From Xaviernesmea rhizosphaerae (lineage in GTDB: Bacteria; Pseudomonadota; Alphaproteobacteria; Rhizobiales; Rhizobiaceae): a stretch of 64,000 bases of DNA. Below the pieces are notes generated by a model that was not told where the DNA came from, did not search any database, and was given only the letters and a program-made list of their open reading frames with translations. The stretch is from positions 62,001 through 126,000 of the forward strand of contig NZ_MKIO01000021.1 in the NCBI RefSeq assembly GCF_001938945.1, given 5' to 3'. The position numbers and the translations under genes are program-made. This document shows, piece by piece, positions 16,389 through 26,216 of this stretch; position 1 is the stretch's first letter; every line of letters starts with the position of its first letter.

Positions 16389-17936
16389 TCAGTCGACGAA
16401 TTCCACCGTTGTGCCGACGCTGACCATCTTGGCCAGGATCGTGGCGTCCCAGTTGGTCAGGCGCACGCAGCCATGGCTCTGGGTCTTGCCGATCTTGGAG
16501 GGCTCCGGCGTGCCGTGAATGCCGTAGGTCGGCTTGGAGAGCGCGATCCAGACGGTGCCGACGGGGCCGTTGGGGCCGGGCGGCAGGGTCAGGACCTTGT
16601 CATTGTTGCCCTGCTTGAAGTTGATCTTCGGATTGTACGTATAGCCCGGATTGAAGGCGATGCGTTCGACCGTGACGGTGCCGGAGGGCGAAGGCGTGTC
16701 GGCCGAGCCGATCGAGGCGGGGAAGGCCGCCAGAAGCTTGCCCTCGGCATCATAGGCCAGCACCTGCTTGCGCGCCTTGTCGGCGACCACGCGCGTGACC
16801 TTGCCGGTCCTTGGTGCGCCCAGCGCCACCACCTTGATGATCGTGCCCGGCACGGTGAAATCGACGCCCAGATTGATCGAGCGCAGATAGTCCTCGTCCA
16901 TATGGAACTTCTCGGCCAGCATTTCCGCCGTCGAGGTGTAGGAGAGATGCGGCAGCGCCGCCTTGTGCGCGTAATCCTCGGGAATGGCGGCGACATAGGG
17001 GCCGGCCGCATCCGCCGCCGTGATCGTGTAGCTGGTCAGCGGCATGCCGCCATTCAGCCTGAGACGTTCGAGGATGCCGTCTGTGTCGTTCGGGTCGAGC
17101 GTCTCGCCCGTTGCCTTCTGCCAGGCTTCGATGGCCTTGGTCACGTTGGAGCCGGTCTTGCCGTCGATCGCGCCGGGGGAGAAGCCCTCGCGGTCGAGAA
17201 AGACCTGCAGGGCCATGATCTCGGCGCTGCTCTTCTTGCCGATCGATTGCGCGGCCGGCATCGGCTCGCTGCGCGGCCCGGCTTCCACCGGCGGCAGCGC
17301 CAGCTGGTCGTTCTCGTCGCTGGGCGGCAGGGCGGCCTGCTGGTTCTCGTCCGCCGGCGGGAGGGCGTCCGGCAGCGGCTCGCGCTCGACGCCGGGCGGG
17401 ATGGTGGTCGCGCCATAGCCGCGTCCGTAATTCTGCGAGCGGTAGCGCGGATCGCGGTAATCGGGAATGCCATTGGCGGCCTCGCGCGGATCGCCGTAAT
17501 AGCCCGGCTGCGAGGTGCCGAACTCGTCATCCGGATTGGGCGGCGCCACGCGCCCCTGGCCGCGGGCCTGATTGGCCTGCGGGTGGCGCTCGCCCATCAC
17601 GGTTGCCACCACATTGCCCCAGTGGTCGATCAGTACGGTGCGCCCGCGCTCGTCGCGCATGGCGCGCACCGAGCCGGCCTCCGGCATGTAGTCGAGGATC
17701 TCGCCCTGCGGCGTCACCAGAACGGCATTTGGCGAAATCCGGATGAAGCGGTCCTGCGCCAGCGCGGGGCTCAGACCGAGGGTCAGGCCGAGCGCGAGCG
17801 CTGCCGCAAGACGGGGGAGGCAGAATCGCAATGCTAGGGTCAAGGGGCGTGCCTGTCGAATGGTTGGTTCGGTGGTCCGGGAGCGCGGTGTGCCGCAACG
17901 GATGGCGAGACGGACGATCGCCGCCCGCCGCTGCAT
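16389..17936 (-). CDS. L,D-transpeptidase (YkuD) with peptidoglycan-binding domain
   Basis: A ~515-residue exported enzyme that cross-links or anchors peptidoglycan via 3-3 bonds. The catalytic YkuD domain at the C-terminus carries GIHGTPEP and SHGCVRL (catalytic Cys, with His and Arg). A PG_binding_1 segment (IMALQVFLDREGFSPGAIDGKTG) lies near the middle. Between signal peptide and that domain is a low-complexity linker with repeated ALPP-DEN units. The signal peptide is hydrophobic (LAAALALGLTLGLSPALAQ), but it is preceded by ~40 Arg-rich residues if ATG 17936 is used. A TTG at 17843 (LTLALRFCLPRL) would give a classical signal peptide, so the true start may be there. I see no partner in the immediate neighbourhood. 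Confidence 0.88.
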   Translation of the reverse strand: MQRRAAIVRLAIRCGTPRSRTTEPTIRQARPLTLALRFCLPRLAAALALGLTLGLSPALAQDRFIRISPNAVLVTPQGEILDYMPEAGSVRAMRDERGRTVLIDHWGNVVATVMGERHPQANQARGQGRVAPPNPDDEFGTSQPGYYGDPREAANGIPDYRDPRYRSQNYGRGYGATTIPPGVEREPLPDALPPADENQQAALPPSDENDQLALPPVEAGPRSEPMPAAQSIGKKSSAEIMALQVFLDREGFSPGAIDGKTGSNVTKAIEAWQKATGETLDPNDTDGILERLRLNGGMPLTSYTITAADAAGPYVAAIPEDYAHKAALPHLSYTSTAEMLAEKFHMDEDYLRSINLGVDFTVPGTIIKVVALGAPRTGKVTRVVADKARKQVLAYDAEGKLLAAFPASIGSADTPSPSGTVTVERIAFNPGYTYNPKINFKQGNNDKVLTLPPGPNGPVGTVWIALSKPTYGIHGTPEPSKIGKTQSHGCVRLTNWDATILAKMVSVGTTVEFVD

Positions 17937-18144
17937 CCGCAAAAGGCTCGTTTGGCCCTTCTGGATGCCGGCAAGGCGCGGTCCGCGCTCGATTCTCCCG
18001 CCGGAGTCTGACTCGCGCTCTAGATCGTGAATTGGACCTTAATAGGGAAAAACTCAATTCATTATGAACAGGCTCTTAAACTCTGCTTGGCAGGATCCGC
18101 AAAAATGGCCCGTGGCGACGGGACGGCGATGGAGGAGGCAGGAT

Positions 18145-19047
18145 ATGACGGAGGTGGCAGTGGCGGGCAGGGAGCAGGACGATCGTTTCCTGCTCATGCA
18201 GGCGACCGGCATCGATCTTGCCCTGGCCTTCGACCGGGGCTCGGCGCTCGATCTCGGGCCCGCGCGACTGGATGGTGTCGATCTCGCGCCCGGTCTCGCC
18301 ATTCCCTCCGATGGCGATCCGCGGATCGACCACGCGCTTCAGGGGCTTCTCTTCACCTGCGGCCCTGATCACATCCGCCATCCGGAGCCGGTGGAGGGTC
18401 GTTCGGCCGGCGATTCGGGCGCACGCTATCCCCTGCATGGCTCGCTCTCGGCAACGCCGGTGACGGCGCCGCAGAGGACACAGGCGGCCGATGGCACGCT
18501 TCATCTCTCAGGCATGGCCGAGATCGCGCTCGCCGATGGCGGATTGGCGCGGCTGCACCGGCGCTGGCAGCTGGCGCCCGACGGGACGCTCTCGCTCAGC
18601 GACAGCCTCGAGAATGCCGGCTTTGCCGGTTTCGCGCCGATGATGATGTATCACATCAATCTCGGCGCGCGGCTCTTCGGGCCGCAGACCCGGGTGGCGG
18701 GCGCGATGCTGGAGGAGGGTGGTCTCGGCTGGCATTTCGGCGCGGGCGAAAGCAGCCATGTCTGCCTGCCGGCCGCATCGGGCGCACAAGACGGCTGGGC
18801 GAGCGTGCGCCTCGGCCCGCTGCCGGGAGCGGGCGGTGCTTCGCTGCGGCTCGATTTCGCGCTCGAAGGCCTGCCCTTCCTGCAGATGTGGCGCCGCCAG
18901 AGCGGTGTGGCCAATGTCTTCGCGCTCGAGCCCGCCTCGCACCGGATCGCGCGGCGACCCGTCTTGAGGGAGGCAGGGGAGTTGGTGGATCTCGCGCCCG
19001 GCGATCGGCGCAATTTCGCGCTGCGTCTCGCCGTCCTGCGTGCCTGA
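18145..19047 (+). CDS. DUF4432 family protein (galactose-mutarotase-like fold)
   Basis: A 300-residue protein. The start at ATG 18145 follows GGAGGAGG by six bases. The pattern GRGSALDLGPARLDG... (here DRGSALDLG), TCGPDHIR, YPLHGSLSATP, DGTLSLSDSLENAGF and MMMYHINLGARLFGP matches the DUF4432 family, which shares the aldose-1-epimerase fold; the conserved H (YHINLG) probably lies in the sugar pocket. Its exact substrate is unknown; sugars or sugar acids are likely. It is divergent from the L,D-transpeptidase. A short HPEPVEGR segment at about residues 76-84 may be a family-specific loop. Confidence 0.7.
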   Translation: MTEVAVAGREQDDRFLLMQATGIDLALAFDRGSALDLGPARLDGVDLAPGLAIPSDGDPRIDHALQGLLFTCGPDHIRHPEPVEGRSAGDSGARYPLHGSLSATPVTAPQRTQAADGTLHLSGMAEIALADGGLARLHRRWQLAPDGTLSLSDSLENAGFAGFAPMMMYHINLGARLFGPQTRVAGAMLEEGGLGWHFGAGESSHVCLPAASGAQDGWASVRLGPLPGAGGASLRLDFALEGLPFLQMWRRQSGVANVFALEPASHRIARRPVLREAGELVDLAPGDRRNFALRLAVLRA

Positions 19048-19240
19048 TCTACACAATGCGGCGAGGAAGATTGACGTTGCCGGATGGCTGGGCCTAGATC
19101 AGGCGGTATCGGCGCGCGGCGGCTGCCTTCGGTAGGTGGCGGCGCGCGCCACACGAGCATGGGCTGGGAACGGTCTTCAACGCGCCTGCGGGTGCGCAGA
19201 GGCCGTCTCCCGAAGCGCCCCGCGAAGCAGGAGCGAGACG

Positions 19241-19579
19241 ATGGACATTCGCCAGATCAACGAGGAATATTCGGTCACCGGGCAGATCACGGAAGAGGAT
19301 CTGCCGGCGATCAAGGAGATGGGTTTCCGCTCCATCGTCTGCCACCGGCCGGACCATGAATCGCCGGACCAGCCCGAATTCGACACGATTGCCGCCCGCG
19401 CCCGCGCGCTCGGCCTGGAGATCACCCATATCCCCGTCGGTCCGATGGGCGTGACGGCGGATGCCGTGCGCGAAATGGTCGATGCACTCGACAGTTTCGA
19501 GCGCCCGATGCTCGGCTATTGCCGCTCCGGCGCCCGCTCCACGGCGGTCTATCAGCAGACCCAGCACCTGCGCGGCTGA
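19241..19579 (+). CDS. DUF442 (TIGR01244) sulfur-transferase/phosphatase-like protein
   Basis: A 112-residue protein starting at ATG 19241, with AGGAG seven bases upstream. The sequence ITEEDLPAIKEMGFRSIVCHRPDHE, then IPVGPMGVTADAVREMVDALD and YCRSGARST, is the DUF442 domain. The last motif is the Cys-X4-Arg loop of rhodanese/PTP-like enzymes. In rhizobia and Xylella the same domain is fused to a metallo-beta-lactamase in Blh, linked to sulfide oxidation; here it stands alone. It lies on the same strand as the DUF4432 gene 193 bases upstream, and it may be a separate unit. Confidence 0.8.
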   Translation: MDIRQINEEYSVTGQITEEDLPAIKEMGFRSIVCHRPDHESPDQPEFDTIAARARALGLEITHIPVGPMGVTADAVREMVDALDSFERPMLGYCRSGARSTAVYQQTQHLRG

Positions 19580-19624
19580 TGGTGGCAGCGTGTCGGCCGA
19601 CATGACGGCCGGCCATGCCTGACC

Positions 19625-20563
19625 CTAGACCGCCGGCGGCACCGGCATGGCCGCGCGCTTCAGCCGCCGCTCGCGCCAGATGATGTAGAGACCCGAGCCG
19701 ATGATGATGGCGATTCCCAGCCATTTCAGCGGGTCGGGAAGCTCGTTGAAGATCAGCCAGCCGAACAGCGTGGCCGAGACGATCTCCAGATATTGCAGCG
19801 GCGCCAGCACCGAGGCCGGGGCGGAGCGATAGGCATAGACGCCGAGTACGCTGGCGATGGTAGCGGAAAGACCGGTTCCCACGAGATAGGCGGCCGTCAG
19901 CGCATCCGGGACCACAGGATCGATCACGGGAATGCCGGTTTCGTGGCCGATGACCAGCAGCAGCCCGGAAAAGATGGCCCCCCAGAGGCCGGCATAGAAC
20001 TGCATCGACCAGGGGTCCTCGGCCTTGGCGACGCTGCGGGTGACGAGCAGGAAAATGGCGATCGTCAGCGCCGAGACCATCGGCAGCAGCGCCACCGGCC
20101 CGACCTCCGAAAAGCTCGGCTGGATCACCAGCATGGCGCCGAAAAAGCCGACGCCACAGGCGGTGTAGCGTCGCCAGCCGATGGTTTCCTTCAGGAAGAT
20201 GCCGCCGAGGATCGTCAGGATGATGGGCTCGACGAAGAAGATGGCGATGGCGTCCGCCAGCTTCATCACCTTCAGCGTGGCGACGAAGGACAGCATGCTG
20301 ACGACGAGCAGGCCGCCGCGCAGCGCATGCAGCGCCATGGTCCTTGCGCTGATGCCGGTCAGCGCCCCGCGCAGCAGCACGGGTGGCAGCAGGAAGCCGG
20401 CCTGCAGCACGAAGCGGGAAAAGGCGATCTCGCCGGCCGGCACCGTCACCACCGCCAGTTTCGAGAACACGTCGATCACGGGCGAGATCAGCACCGAGAG
20501 GACCATGAAGGTGAGCCCGAGCGGGGCGTCGTCTCGCCGCTCGTCGGCAGGGGCTTTCATCAT
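19625..20563 (-). CDS. EamA/DMT-family membrane transporter
   Basis: A 312-residue inner-membrane protein with ten hydrophobic helices arranged as two EamA repeats. Repeat features include LISPVIDVFSKLAVVTVPAGEIAFSRF, ADAIAIFFVEPIILTILGGIFLKETIGW and PLQYLEIVSATLFGWLIFNELPDPLKW. Drug/metabolite exporters of this class export amino acids or other metabolites, and the substrate is not predictable. Two ATGs (20563, 20560) can start it. It lies in convergent orientation with the DUF442 gene, 45 bases apart. Confidence 0.85.
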   Translation of the reverse strand: MMKAPADERRDDAPLGLTFMVLSVLISPVIDVFSKLAVVTVPAGEIAFSRFVLQAGFLLPPVLLRGALTGISARTMALHALRGGLLVVSMLSFVATLKVMKLADAIAIFFVEPIILTILGGIFLKETIGWRRYTACGVGFFGAMLVIQPSFSEVGPVALLPMVSALTIAIFLLVTRSVAKAEDPWSMQFYAGLWGAIFSGLLLVIGHETGIPVIDPVVPDALTAAYLVGTGLSATIASVLGVYAYRSAPASVLAPLQYLEIVSATLFGWLIFNELPDPLKWLGIAIIIGSGLYIIWRERRLKRAAMPVPPAV

Positions 20564-20745
20564 GTCGCAATGCCTTTTCTCAGCGCATCTTCACGCGGAT
20601 TGCCGCAGGCGGGCGCCTGCCCCGAGCGATCCCGTGCCGCCTTCTTTCAGATTCGGGGATGGCGCTTCAAGGTGCTGAATTCGCGCCCGTTATCGCGGCG
20701 CGAACCGCGAAGCGCCGGGTAAGGCCTATCACATTCCGGCCGCCT

Positions 20746-21717
20746 CTAGGCGCCCGCCGCGCGCCGCTGCCAGTCGCTGCCGGCATGGTCGGGCTCCAGC
20801 ACCGAATCGATCCAGCGGGAAAGGTCGGCGATCGCCCTGTCGCGGTCGAGATCGTTCAGCGTCTCGTGGCGCGCGCCGGGATAGATCTGCGTCGTTACGC
20901 GGGCAAGCCCGGCGCGGCGCATGCGTTCCGCCAGCCAGAGAACGTCCTTGCCGCCGCGCGTGGCCGGATCCTTGCCGCCGCCGACGAGATGGACGGGCAA
21001 GCCGGCGCGAAGCCGCTTCAGCCGCTCGGGCGCGGCGCCGGCATAGATCAGGCGGAACACGTCGATCCAGAGCGAGACGGTGACGTCGAAGCCGCAGAGC
21101 GGATCGGCCCGGTAAGCATCCACTTCCGCCGGGTCGCGGCTCAGCCAGTCCGACGGCGTGCGCGGATTGTCCATCGCGCGCGCCCAGCTGCCGAAGGTCA
21201 GCGGCGGGATCCAGGCGCTGGGCACATCCGAGCCCTTGAGCCAGCGCTCCACCGCCAGCAGGGCCTGGCCGCCGCGTCCGGCAAGGCCGCCATTGAAGTT
21301 GGAATTCCAGACCGCCACGGCATCGAACAGATCGGGATGACGCTCGATGGCGTTAAGCGCGATTAGCCCGCCCATGGAATGGCCGAACAGGATCACGGGC
21401 AGGTCCGGATGGCGCTCGATCGCATGGCGGCGCAGCGCTGCGACATCGTCGAGAACGGCCTCTACCCCGCCGCGCTCGGCAAAGCGGCCGAGAAGATGAT
21501 TCGGTCCCCGCGTCAGCCCATGGCCGCGATGGTCCAGCGCGTAGACGGTCAGGTCGCGCCGGGCCATCTCGGCGGCGAAACGGCGATAGCGCAGCGAATG
21601 CTCGCTCATGCCGTGGCAGAGGATCAGCACGGCCCGCGGCTCGCCCAGGGCAGCCTCGGCACGGATCGACAGCTCCGCGCCCGTGGGGCTCATCAGCCGA
21701 TAGGCCGTTTCAAACAT
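20746..21717 (-). CDS. Alpha/beta hydrolase, monoacylglycerol-lipase-like (serine aminopeptidase S33 clan)
   Basis: A 323-residue soluble enzyme. The ATG at 21717 has a strong GGAGGGGGAG Shine-Dalgarno. The hydrolase fold is shown by LILCHGMSEHSLRY (oxyanion HG), LDHRGHGLT, the nucleophile elbow GHSMGG, then a catalytic Asp in the GGKDP region and His in YPGARHE. The pattern GMSEHSLRYRRFA with DHRGHG matches lysophospholipase/monoacylglycerol-lipase-like proteins (PldB). Its real substrate is unknown. A longer minus-strand frame upstream has no start signal and overlaps the EttA gene. Confidence 0.87.
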   Translation of the reverse strand: MFETAYRLMSPTGAELSIRAEAALGEPRAVLILCHGMSEHSLRYRRFAAEMARRDLTVYALDHRGHGLTRGPNHLLGRFAERGGVEAVLDDVAALRRHAIERHPDLPVILFGHSMGGLIALNAIERHPDLFDAVAVWNSNFNGGLAGRGGQALLAVERWLKGSDVPSAWIPPLTFGSWARAMDNPRTPSDWLSRDPAEVDAYRADPLCGFDVTVSLWIDVFRLIYAGAAPERLKRLRAGLPVHLVGGGKDPATRGGKDVLWLAERMRRAGLARVTTQIYPGARHETLNDLDRDRAIADLSRWIDSVLEPDHAGSDWQRRAAGA

Positions 21718-21943
21718 GGTTTTTTCTCCCCCTCCGTCGCCGCTGCCGTCTTCTTGCCATGGCCGTGTCAACACCGCATGAAGGACCGGCCGGCATGGCG
21801 CGCGATGCGCCGCGCAATTTTCCGTCTGCCGCATATAATTGTCGACCCGGGGCCGGCTGGCGCGGAAAAGGCCCATCCGCGCGTTGCCGCCCCGGCGGAT
21901 TTCGCCTACATAGCCGCCACAACAAACGCCCGCGGAGCATCTC

Positions 21944-23593
21944 ATGGCACGCCAGTTCATTTATCACATGGCCGGTCTGAACAAGGCCTACGGCACCAAG
22001 AAGGTGCTGGAAAACGTTCACCTGTCTTTCTATCCCGACGCCAAGATCGGCATTCTCGGCCCGAACGGCGCGGGTAAGTCCACCGTGCTGAAGATCATGG
22101 CCGGCCTCGACAAGGAATGGACGGGCGAGGCCTGGCTGGCCGAGGGTGCGACGCTTGGCTATCTCGCGCAGGAGCCGAAGCTCGATCCGGACAAGACCGT
22201 GTTCGAGAACGTGATGGAAGGCGTCGCCCATAAGAAGGCGATCGTCGACCGTTACAACGAGCTGATGATGAACTATTCCGACGAGACGGCGGACGAGGGC
22301 GCACGGCTTCAGGACATTATTGACGGCCAGAACCTGTGGGACCTGGAAAACCAGGTCGAGATGGCCATGGACGCGCTGCGCTGCCCGCCCGGCGACGCCA
22401 ATGTGACCAGCCTTTCGGGCGGTGAAAAGCGCCGTGTGGCGCTCTGCCAGCTCCTGCTGCGCCAGCCCGACCTGCTGCTGCTCGACGAACCGACCAACCA
22501 TCTCGATGCCGAGACGATCGCCTGGCTCGAAAAGCACCTGCGCGAATATCCGGGCGCCATCCTGATGGTCACCCACGACCGCTACTTCCTCGACAATGTT
22601 ACCGGCTGGATCCTCGAGCTCGACCGCGGCCGCGGCATTCCCTATGAGGGCAACTATTCCGCCTATCTGCAGGCCAAGGCCAAGCGCATGCAGCAGGAAG
22701 CCCGTGAAGAAGCTGGACGCCAGAAGGCGATCTCGCGCGAGCAGGAATGGATCGCCTCCTCGCCCAAGGCCCGCCAGGCCAAGTCGAAGGCGCGTATCAA
22801 CGCCTATAACGAGCTGGTGGACTCGGCCGCAGAGCGTCGTCCCTCCGACACGCAGATCGCCATTCCGATCGGCGAGCGTCTCGGCCGCGTCGTCATCGAG
22901 GCGGAGAACATCACCAAGTCCTTCGGCGACCGTGTGCTGATCGACAATCTGTCGTTCAAGCTGCCGCCGGGCGGCATCGTCGGCATCATCGGTCCGAACG
23001 GCGCCGGCAAGACCACGTTGTTCCGCATGATCACCGGGCAGGAAAAGCCCGATAGCGGCACGATCACGATCGGCGATACGGTCGATCTCGGCTATGTCGA
23101 CCAGAGCCGCGACACGCTCGCCGCCAACAAGACGGTCTGGGAAGAAATTTCCGAGGGCAACGACATCCTCAAGCTCGGCAAGTTCGAAATGAACTCCCGC
23201 GCCTATTGCGGCTCGTTCAACTTCAAGGGTGGCGACCAGCAGCAGAAGGTCGGCAATCTCTCGGGCGGCCAGCGCAACCGCGTCCATCTCGCCAAGATGC
23301 TCAAGGGCGGCCACAATGTGCTGCTGCTCGACGAACCGACCAACGACCTCGACACGGAAACGCTGGGCGCGCTGGAAGACGCGCTGGAAAACTTCGCCGG
23401 CTGCGCCGTCATCATCTCGCACGACCGCATGTTCCTCGACCGTCTGGCCACTCACATCCTCGCCTATGAAGGCGACGGCCATGTGGAATGGTTCGAGGGC
23501 AACTTCGAGGATTATGAAAAGGACAAGGTCCGTCGTCTCGGCCCCGATGCCCTGAATCCGAGCCGGATGTCCTACAAGCGTCTGACGCGGTAA
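21944..23593 (+). CDS. ettA: Energy-dependent translational throttle protein EttA (ABC-F)
   Basis: A 549-residue ABC-F protein, near the usual EttA length (~555). It has two ABC domains (Walker A GPNGAGKST at 39-47 and GPNGAGKTT in the second half; signatures LSGGEKRR and LSGGQRNR) joined by a linker (NYSAYLQAKAKRMQQEAREE...) with SPKARQAKSKARI, the EttA-specific arm region. It binds the ribosomal E site and gates the first peptide bond according to ATP/ADP. There are no membrane segments. It is divergent from the hydrolase gene, whose start is 226 bp away, and is followed by a perfect 18-bp hairpin. Confidence 0.95.
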   Translation: MARQFIYHMAGLNKAYGTKKVLENVHLSFYPDAKIGILGPNGAGKSTVLKIMAGLDKEWTGEAWLAEGATLGYLAQEPKLDPDKTVFENVMEGVAHKKAIVDRYNELMMNYSDETADEGARLQDIIDGQNLWDLENQVEMAMDALRCPPGDANVTSLSGGEKRRVALCQLLLRQPDLLLLDEPTNHLDAETIAWLEKHLREYPGAILMVTHDRYFLDNVTGWILELDRGRGIPYEGNYSAYLQAKAKRMQQEAREEAGRQKAISREQEWIASSPKARQAKSKARINAYNELVDSAAERRPSDTQIAIPIGERLGRVVIEAENITKSFGDRVLIDNLSFKLPPGGIVGIIGPNGAGKTTLFRMITGQEKPDSGTITIGDTVDLGYVDQSRDTLAANKTVWEEISEGNDILKLGKFEMNSRAYCGSFNFKGGDQQQKVGNLSGGQRNRVHLAKMLKGGHNVLLLDEPTNDLDTETLGALEDALENFAGCAVIISHDRMFLDRLATHILAYEGDGHVEWFEGNFEDYEKDKVRRLGPDALNPSRMSYKRLTR

Positions 23594-23611
23594 GCGCACG
23601 TAAACACAATT

Positions 23612-23649
23612 CTGGAGCGCATCGATCCGCCCGGATCGATGCGCTCCAG
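23612..23649. terminator. 18-bp perfect hairpin downstream of ettA
   Basis: CTGGAGCGCATCGATCCG (23612-23629) is followed after CC by its exact complement CGGATCGATGCGCTCCAG (23632-23649). There is no T-tract, so it may be a terminator with help from Rho or a repeated palindrome; the CTGGAGCGCATCGAT arm resembles other rhizobial intergenic palindromes. Confidence 0.65.
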
Positions 23650-23795
23650 GAATTTCGCCGGATGTGGATTATGCATGTGCAGGGCGTTTGCCTCGGCCGC
23701 GCATGTCATTGTCAAGAGCCACTTCCTGCATTCTGCGCTTAAATGTGTCTTAAGTGAAATCGGCAAGCTTTCCCGAGGCTTCAGAGGGGCTTGTC

Positions 23796-26021
23796 ATGTC
23801 TATTCGAAATATTTTGATCGCGGCCTTGCTTGTCGTCAGTGCCGTCCTTGCGGTGATGGTCGGTAAGGATACGGTTGCCGCCTACAGGCAATTCCAGACG
23901 TCGGACCGGGTCGCGACCCTGGTTCTCTACGACAAAGCCCTGTTCACGGCGCTTTTAAGCCTGCGCAGCGAGCGGGGCGACAGCGCGACGGCGCTGACGT
24001 TGGCGCCGGAAAAAGCGGCAGCATCCATTGCCAGCTTCAAGGGCATGCGCGCCAAGGTGCAGGCGGCCATGGCCGAGGCCGATGCGATTGCCGCCGGTTT
24101 CGATGATCCCGGCCTTGCGAGCGAGGTGGCGTCGCTGCGCTCCGCCTATGCGCGCTTTGACGGGCTGCGCGCCAAGATCGACAGCAATGTCGACCTGCCG
24201 CTCGAGCGCCGTGAGGCCGGCCTGGACAAGACGGTGCTGTCTCAGGGCGGAGAGTTGATCGCCAGCCTCGAAAAGACCTCCACCGCCGTCGAAGGTGTGA
24301 TCCGCGGCCTCGATGAGAGCAAGCTCGCGCTGATCCAGATCCGCTCCTATGCCTGGGCCGGGCGGTCGCTCGGTGGCTCGGCCGCCGTCATCCTCAACGG
24401 TCTGATCGTGCAGAACCGCAAGCCCGACGCGACCGAGGCGAGCAACCTGATGTCCTATGACTCGGGCGCGGCTTTCGCCTGGCGTGCGGTGGAAACGCTG
24501 GTCAACCATCCGAGCATGCCGGCGGTGCTGAAGGAGCGCTATGGCAAGGCGGATGCGGCCTATTTCAAGGGCGAGTTTTCTCCGTGGCGGGCGAATATCG
24601 TCGCCAAGCTGATCGCTGGGGAGGGATCACCCGTTGGCATCGACGAGTGGCGGCCGAAGGTCACCGCAGCGCTCGGCCAGATCGCCGATGTCGCGTCGCT
24701 GGCCATGGACCAGCTGAACGAAAGCGCGGCCATCAGCCGCTCCAATGCCCTGTTCGACCTCGTCGCCCTGTCGCTGCTGCTGCTGGTCACGACCGTCATC
24801 GGTGTCGGCAGCATGGCGATCGTCGTCCTGCGCGTGGCAAGGCCGATCGGCCTTCTGACGCGCTGCATGAATGCGCTGGCCGAAGGCAACCGCAACGTCG
24901 TGGTGCCCGGCGCGCAGCGCGGCGACGAAATCGGCGAGATGGCCCGCGCGGTCGAGGTCTTCCGCGAGGCGGCCATTCGCAATGCGCAGCTGGAGGCCGA
25001 GGCCGAGGACAATCGACGCCGCGCCGAAGCCGAGCGGGTGGACCTGCAGCGCCGCGCCGAGGCGGAAGCCAATGAGCGACTGGACCGGGCAACCGGCGCG
25101 CTTGCCGGCGGTCTCAAGCGCCTTGCTGCTGGCGACATGCTCTGCGAAATCGCCGAGCCTTTTGCGCCGCAGTTCGAGGGCCTGCGCCATGACTTCAACG
25201 CGTCCGTCTCGCAGTTGCGTCAGGTTCTCTTGGCGGTTGGCGAGGCGGGGCAGGCGGTCAAGAGCGGTTCCCAGGAAATCTCCGGTGCTTCCGACGATCT
25301 GGCCAAACGCACGGAACAGCAGGCTGCCTCGCTCGAGGAGACGGCCGCCGCGCTGGAACAGATCACCACCAATGTGAAGATGACCTCGCGGCGAACCGTC
25401 GATGCGCGGGATCTGGTGCGCGATGCGCGCGCCAAGGCCGACCAGTCCGGCACGGTCGTCGGCACTGCCGTCGAGGCCATGCAGCGCATCGAACATGCCT
25501 CCGGACAGATCGGCCAGATCATCACCGTGATCGACGAAATCGCCTTCCAGACCAACCTTCTCGCGCTGAATGCCGGCGTCGAGGCAGCCCGCGCCGGCGA
25601 GGCCGGCAAGGGCTTCGCGGTGGTGGCGCAGGAGGTGCGAGAGCTTGCCCAGCGCTCGGCCAAGGCGGCCAAGGAGATCAAGGCGCTGATCGGCAATTCC
25701 GAGGTTGCGGTCACGGAAGGTGTCCGGCTCGTTGGCGATACCGGCTCCGGCCTCTCGGCGATCGCCGCGGTGGTGGAGGCGATCAGCGGCCATATGGACG
25801 CCATCGCCTCGGCTGCGCAGGAACAGGCCTCCGGCTTGAGCGAAGTCAATACGGCCGTCAACCAGATGGACCATGCGACGCAGCAGAACGCGGCCATGGT
25901 CGAGGAAATGAACGCGGCCTCGGCAGGGCTCGCCAATGAAGCCGGCACGCTGGCCAGCCTGCTCGCCCAGTTCCGCACCAGCGCGCAGCCACAACCGGCC
26001 CTGCGTCATCGGGCAGCCTGA
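23796..26021 (+). CDS. Methyl-accepting chemotaxis protein
   Basis: A 741-residue transmembrane receptor. The ATG at 23796 follows AGAGGGG. TM1 is residues ~5-25, a ~280-residue periplasmic sensor follows (with [16 protein letters not shown], as in NIT/helical-bundle sensors), TM2 is near 328-348, then HAMP ([24 protein letters not shown]) and a long coiled coil of Ala/Glu/Arg. The signalling tip carries the conserved hairpin ([40 protein letters not shown]). No CheB/CheR-binding pentapeptide is visible at the C-terminus (LRHRAA). Ligand unknown. It stands alone, with no other che gene in the window. Confidence 0.93.
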   Translation: MSIRNILIAALLVVSAVLAVMVGKDTVAAYRQFQTSDRVATLVLYDKALFTALLSLRSERGDSATALTLAPEKAAASIASFKGMRAKVQAAMAEADAIAAGFDDPGLASEVASLRSAYARFDGLRAKIDSNVDLPLERREAGLDKTVLSQGGELIASLEKTSTAVEGVIRGLDESKLALIQIRSYAWAGRSLGGSAAVILNGLIVQNRKPDATEASNLMSYDSGAAFAWRAVETLVNHPSMPAVLKERYGKADAAYFKGEFSPWRANIVAKLIAGEGSPVGIDEWRPKVTAALGQIADVASLAMDQLNESAAISRSNALFDLVALSLLLLVTTVIGVGSMAIVVLRVARPIGLLTRCMNALAEGNRNVVVPGAQRGDEIGEMARAVEVFREAAIRNAQLEAEAEDNRRRAEAERVDLQRRAEAEANERLDRATGALAGGLKRLAAGDMLCEIAEPFAPQFEGLRHDFNASVSQLRQVLLAVGEAGQAVKSGSQEISGASDDLAKRTEQQAASLEETAAALEQITTNVKMTSRRTVDARDLVRDARAKADQSGTVVGTAVEAMQRIEHASGQIGQIITVIDEIAFQTNLLALNAGVEAARAGEAGKGFAVVAQEVRELAQRSAKAAKEIKALIGNSEVAVTEGVRLVGDTGSGLSAIAAVVEAISGHMDAIASAAQEQASGLSEVNTAVNQMDHATQQNAAMVEEMNAASAGLANEAGTLASLLAQFRTSAQPQPALRHRAA

Positions 26022-26175
26022 TCCGCTCCTACTTGCCGCGCAAGGCTGGTGCGCCCGGCTCGGCTTGAACCGTAAGACGAGAGCCCTGGTTCGAGCCGGT
26101 GCCGGCGGCCCATCCCTGCCGCCGGCTTCGCCGTCCACAGGGACGCGTTCTGCACTTGCATGGCCTGTCGAAGTC

Positions 26176-26195
26176 ATATAAAGATATCTTTATAT
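26176..26195. promoter_or_regulatory. 20-bp perfect palindrome, candidate SahR operator
   Basis: ATATAAAGATATCTTTATAT is a perfect palindrome lying 21 bases before the start of the sahR-like gene. It is AT-only except for two bases, in a very GC-rich background. It is in the right place for autoregulation of the sahR-metF operon by an ArsR-type dimer. Its assignment as the SahR site is inference from position and symmetry. Confidence 0.72.
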
Positions 26196-26216
26196 CTTGA
26201 TGGAGGCTGTGGCCGG

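Noticed and set aside
15273..17837. An 854-codon plus-strand frame crossing the ParA-like gene and the L,D-transpeptidase
   Set aside because: It runs through two real genes in other frames and through a strong terminator; it has no domain and no Shine-Dalgarno.
18373..18413. HPEPVEGR stretch in the DUF4432 protein, similar in wording to peptides produced by dispersed DNA repeats (HPELVEG)
   Set aside because: The fit is only partial, the flanking residues keep the family pattern and no matching copy occurs elsewhere in the window.
21710..23599. A 629-codon minus-strand frame opposite ettA
   Set aside because: It is the antisense shadow of ettA, with no start signal and no recognisable domain.
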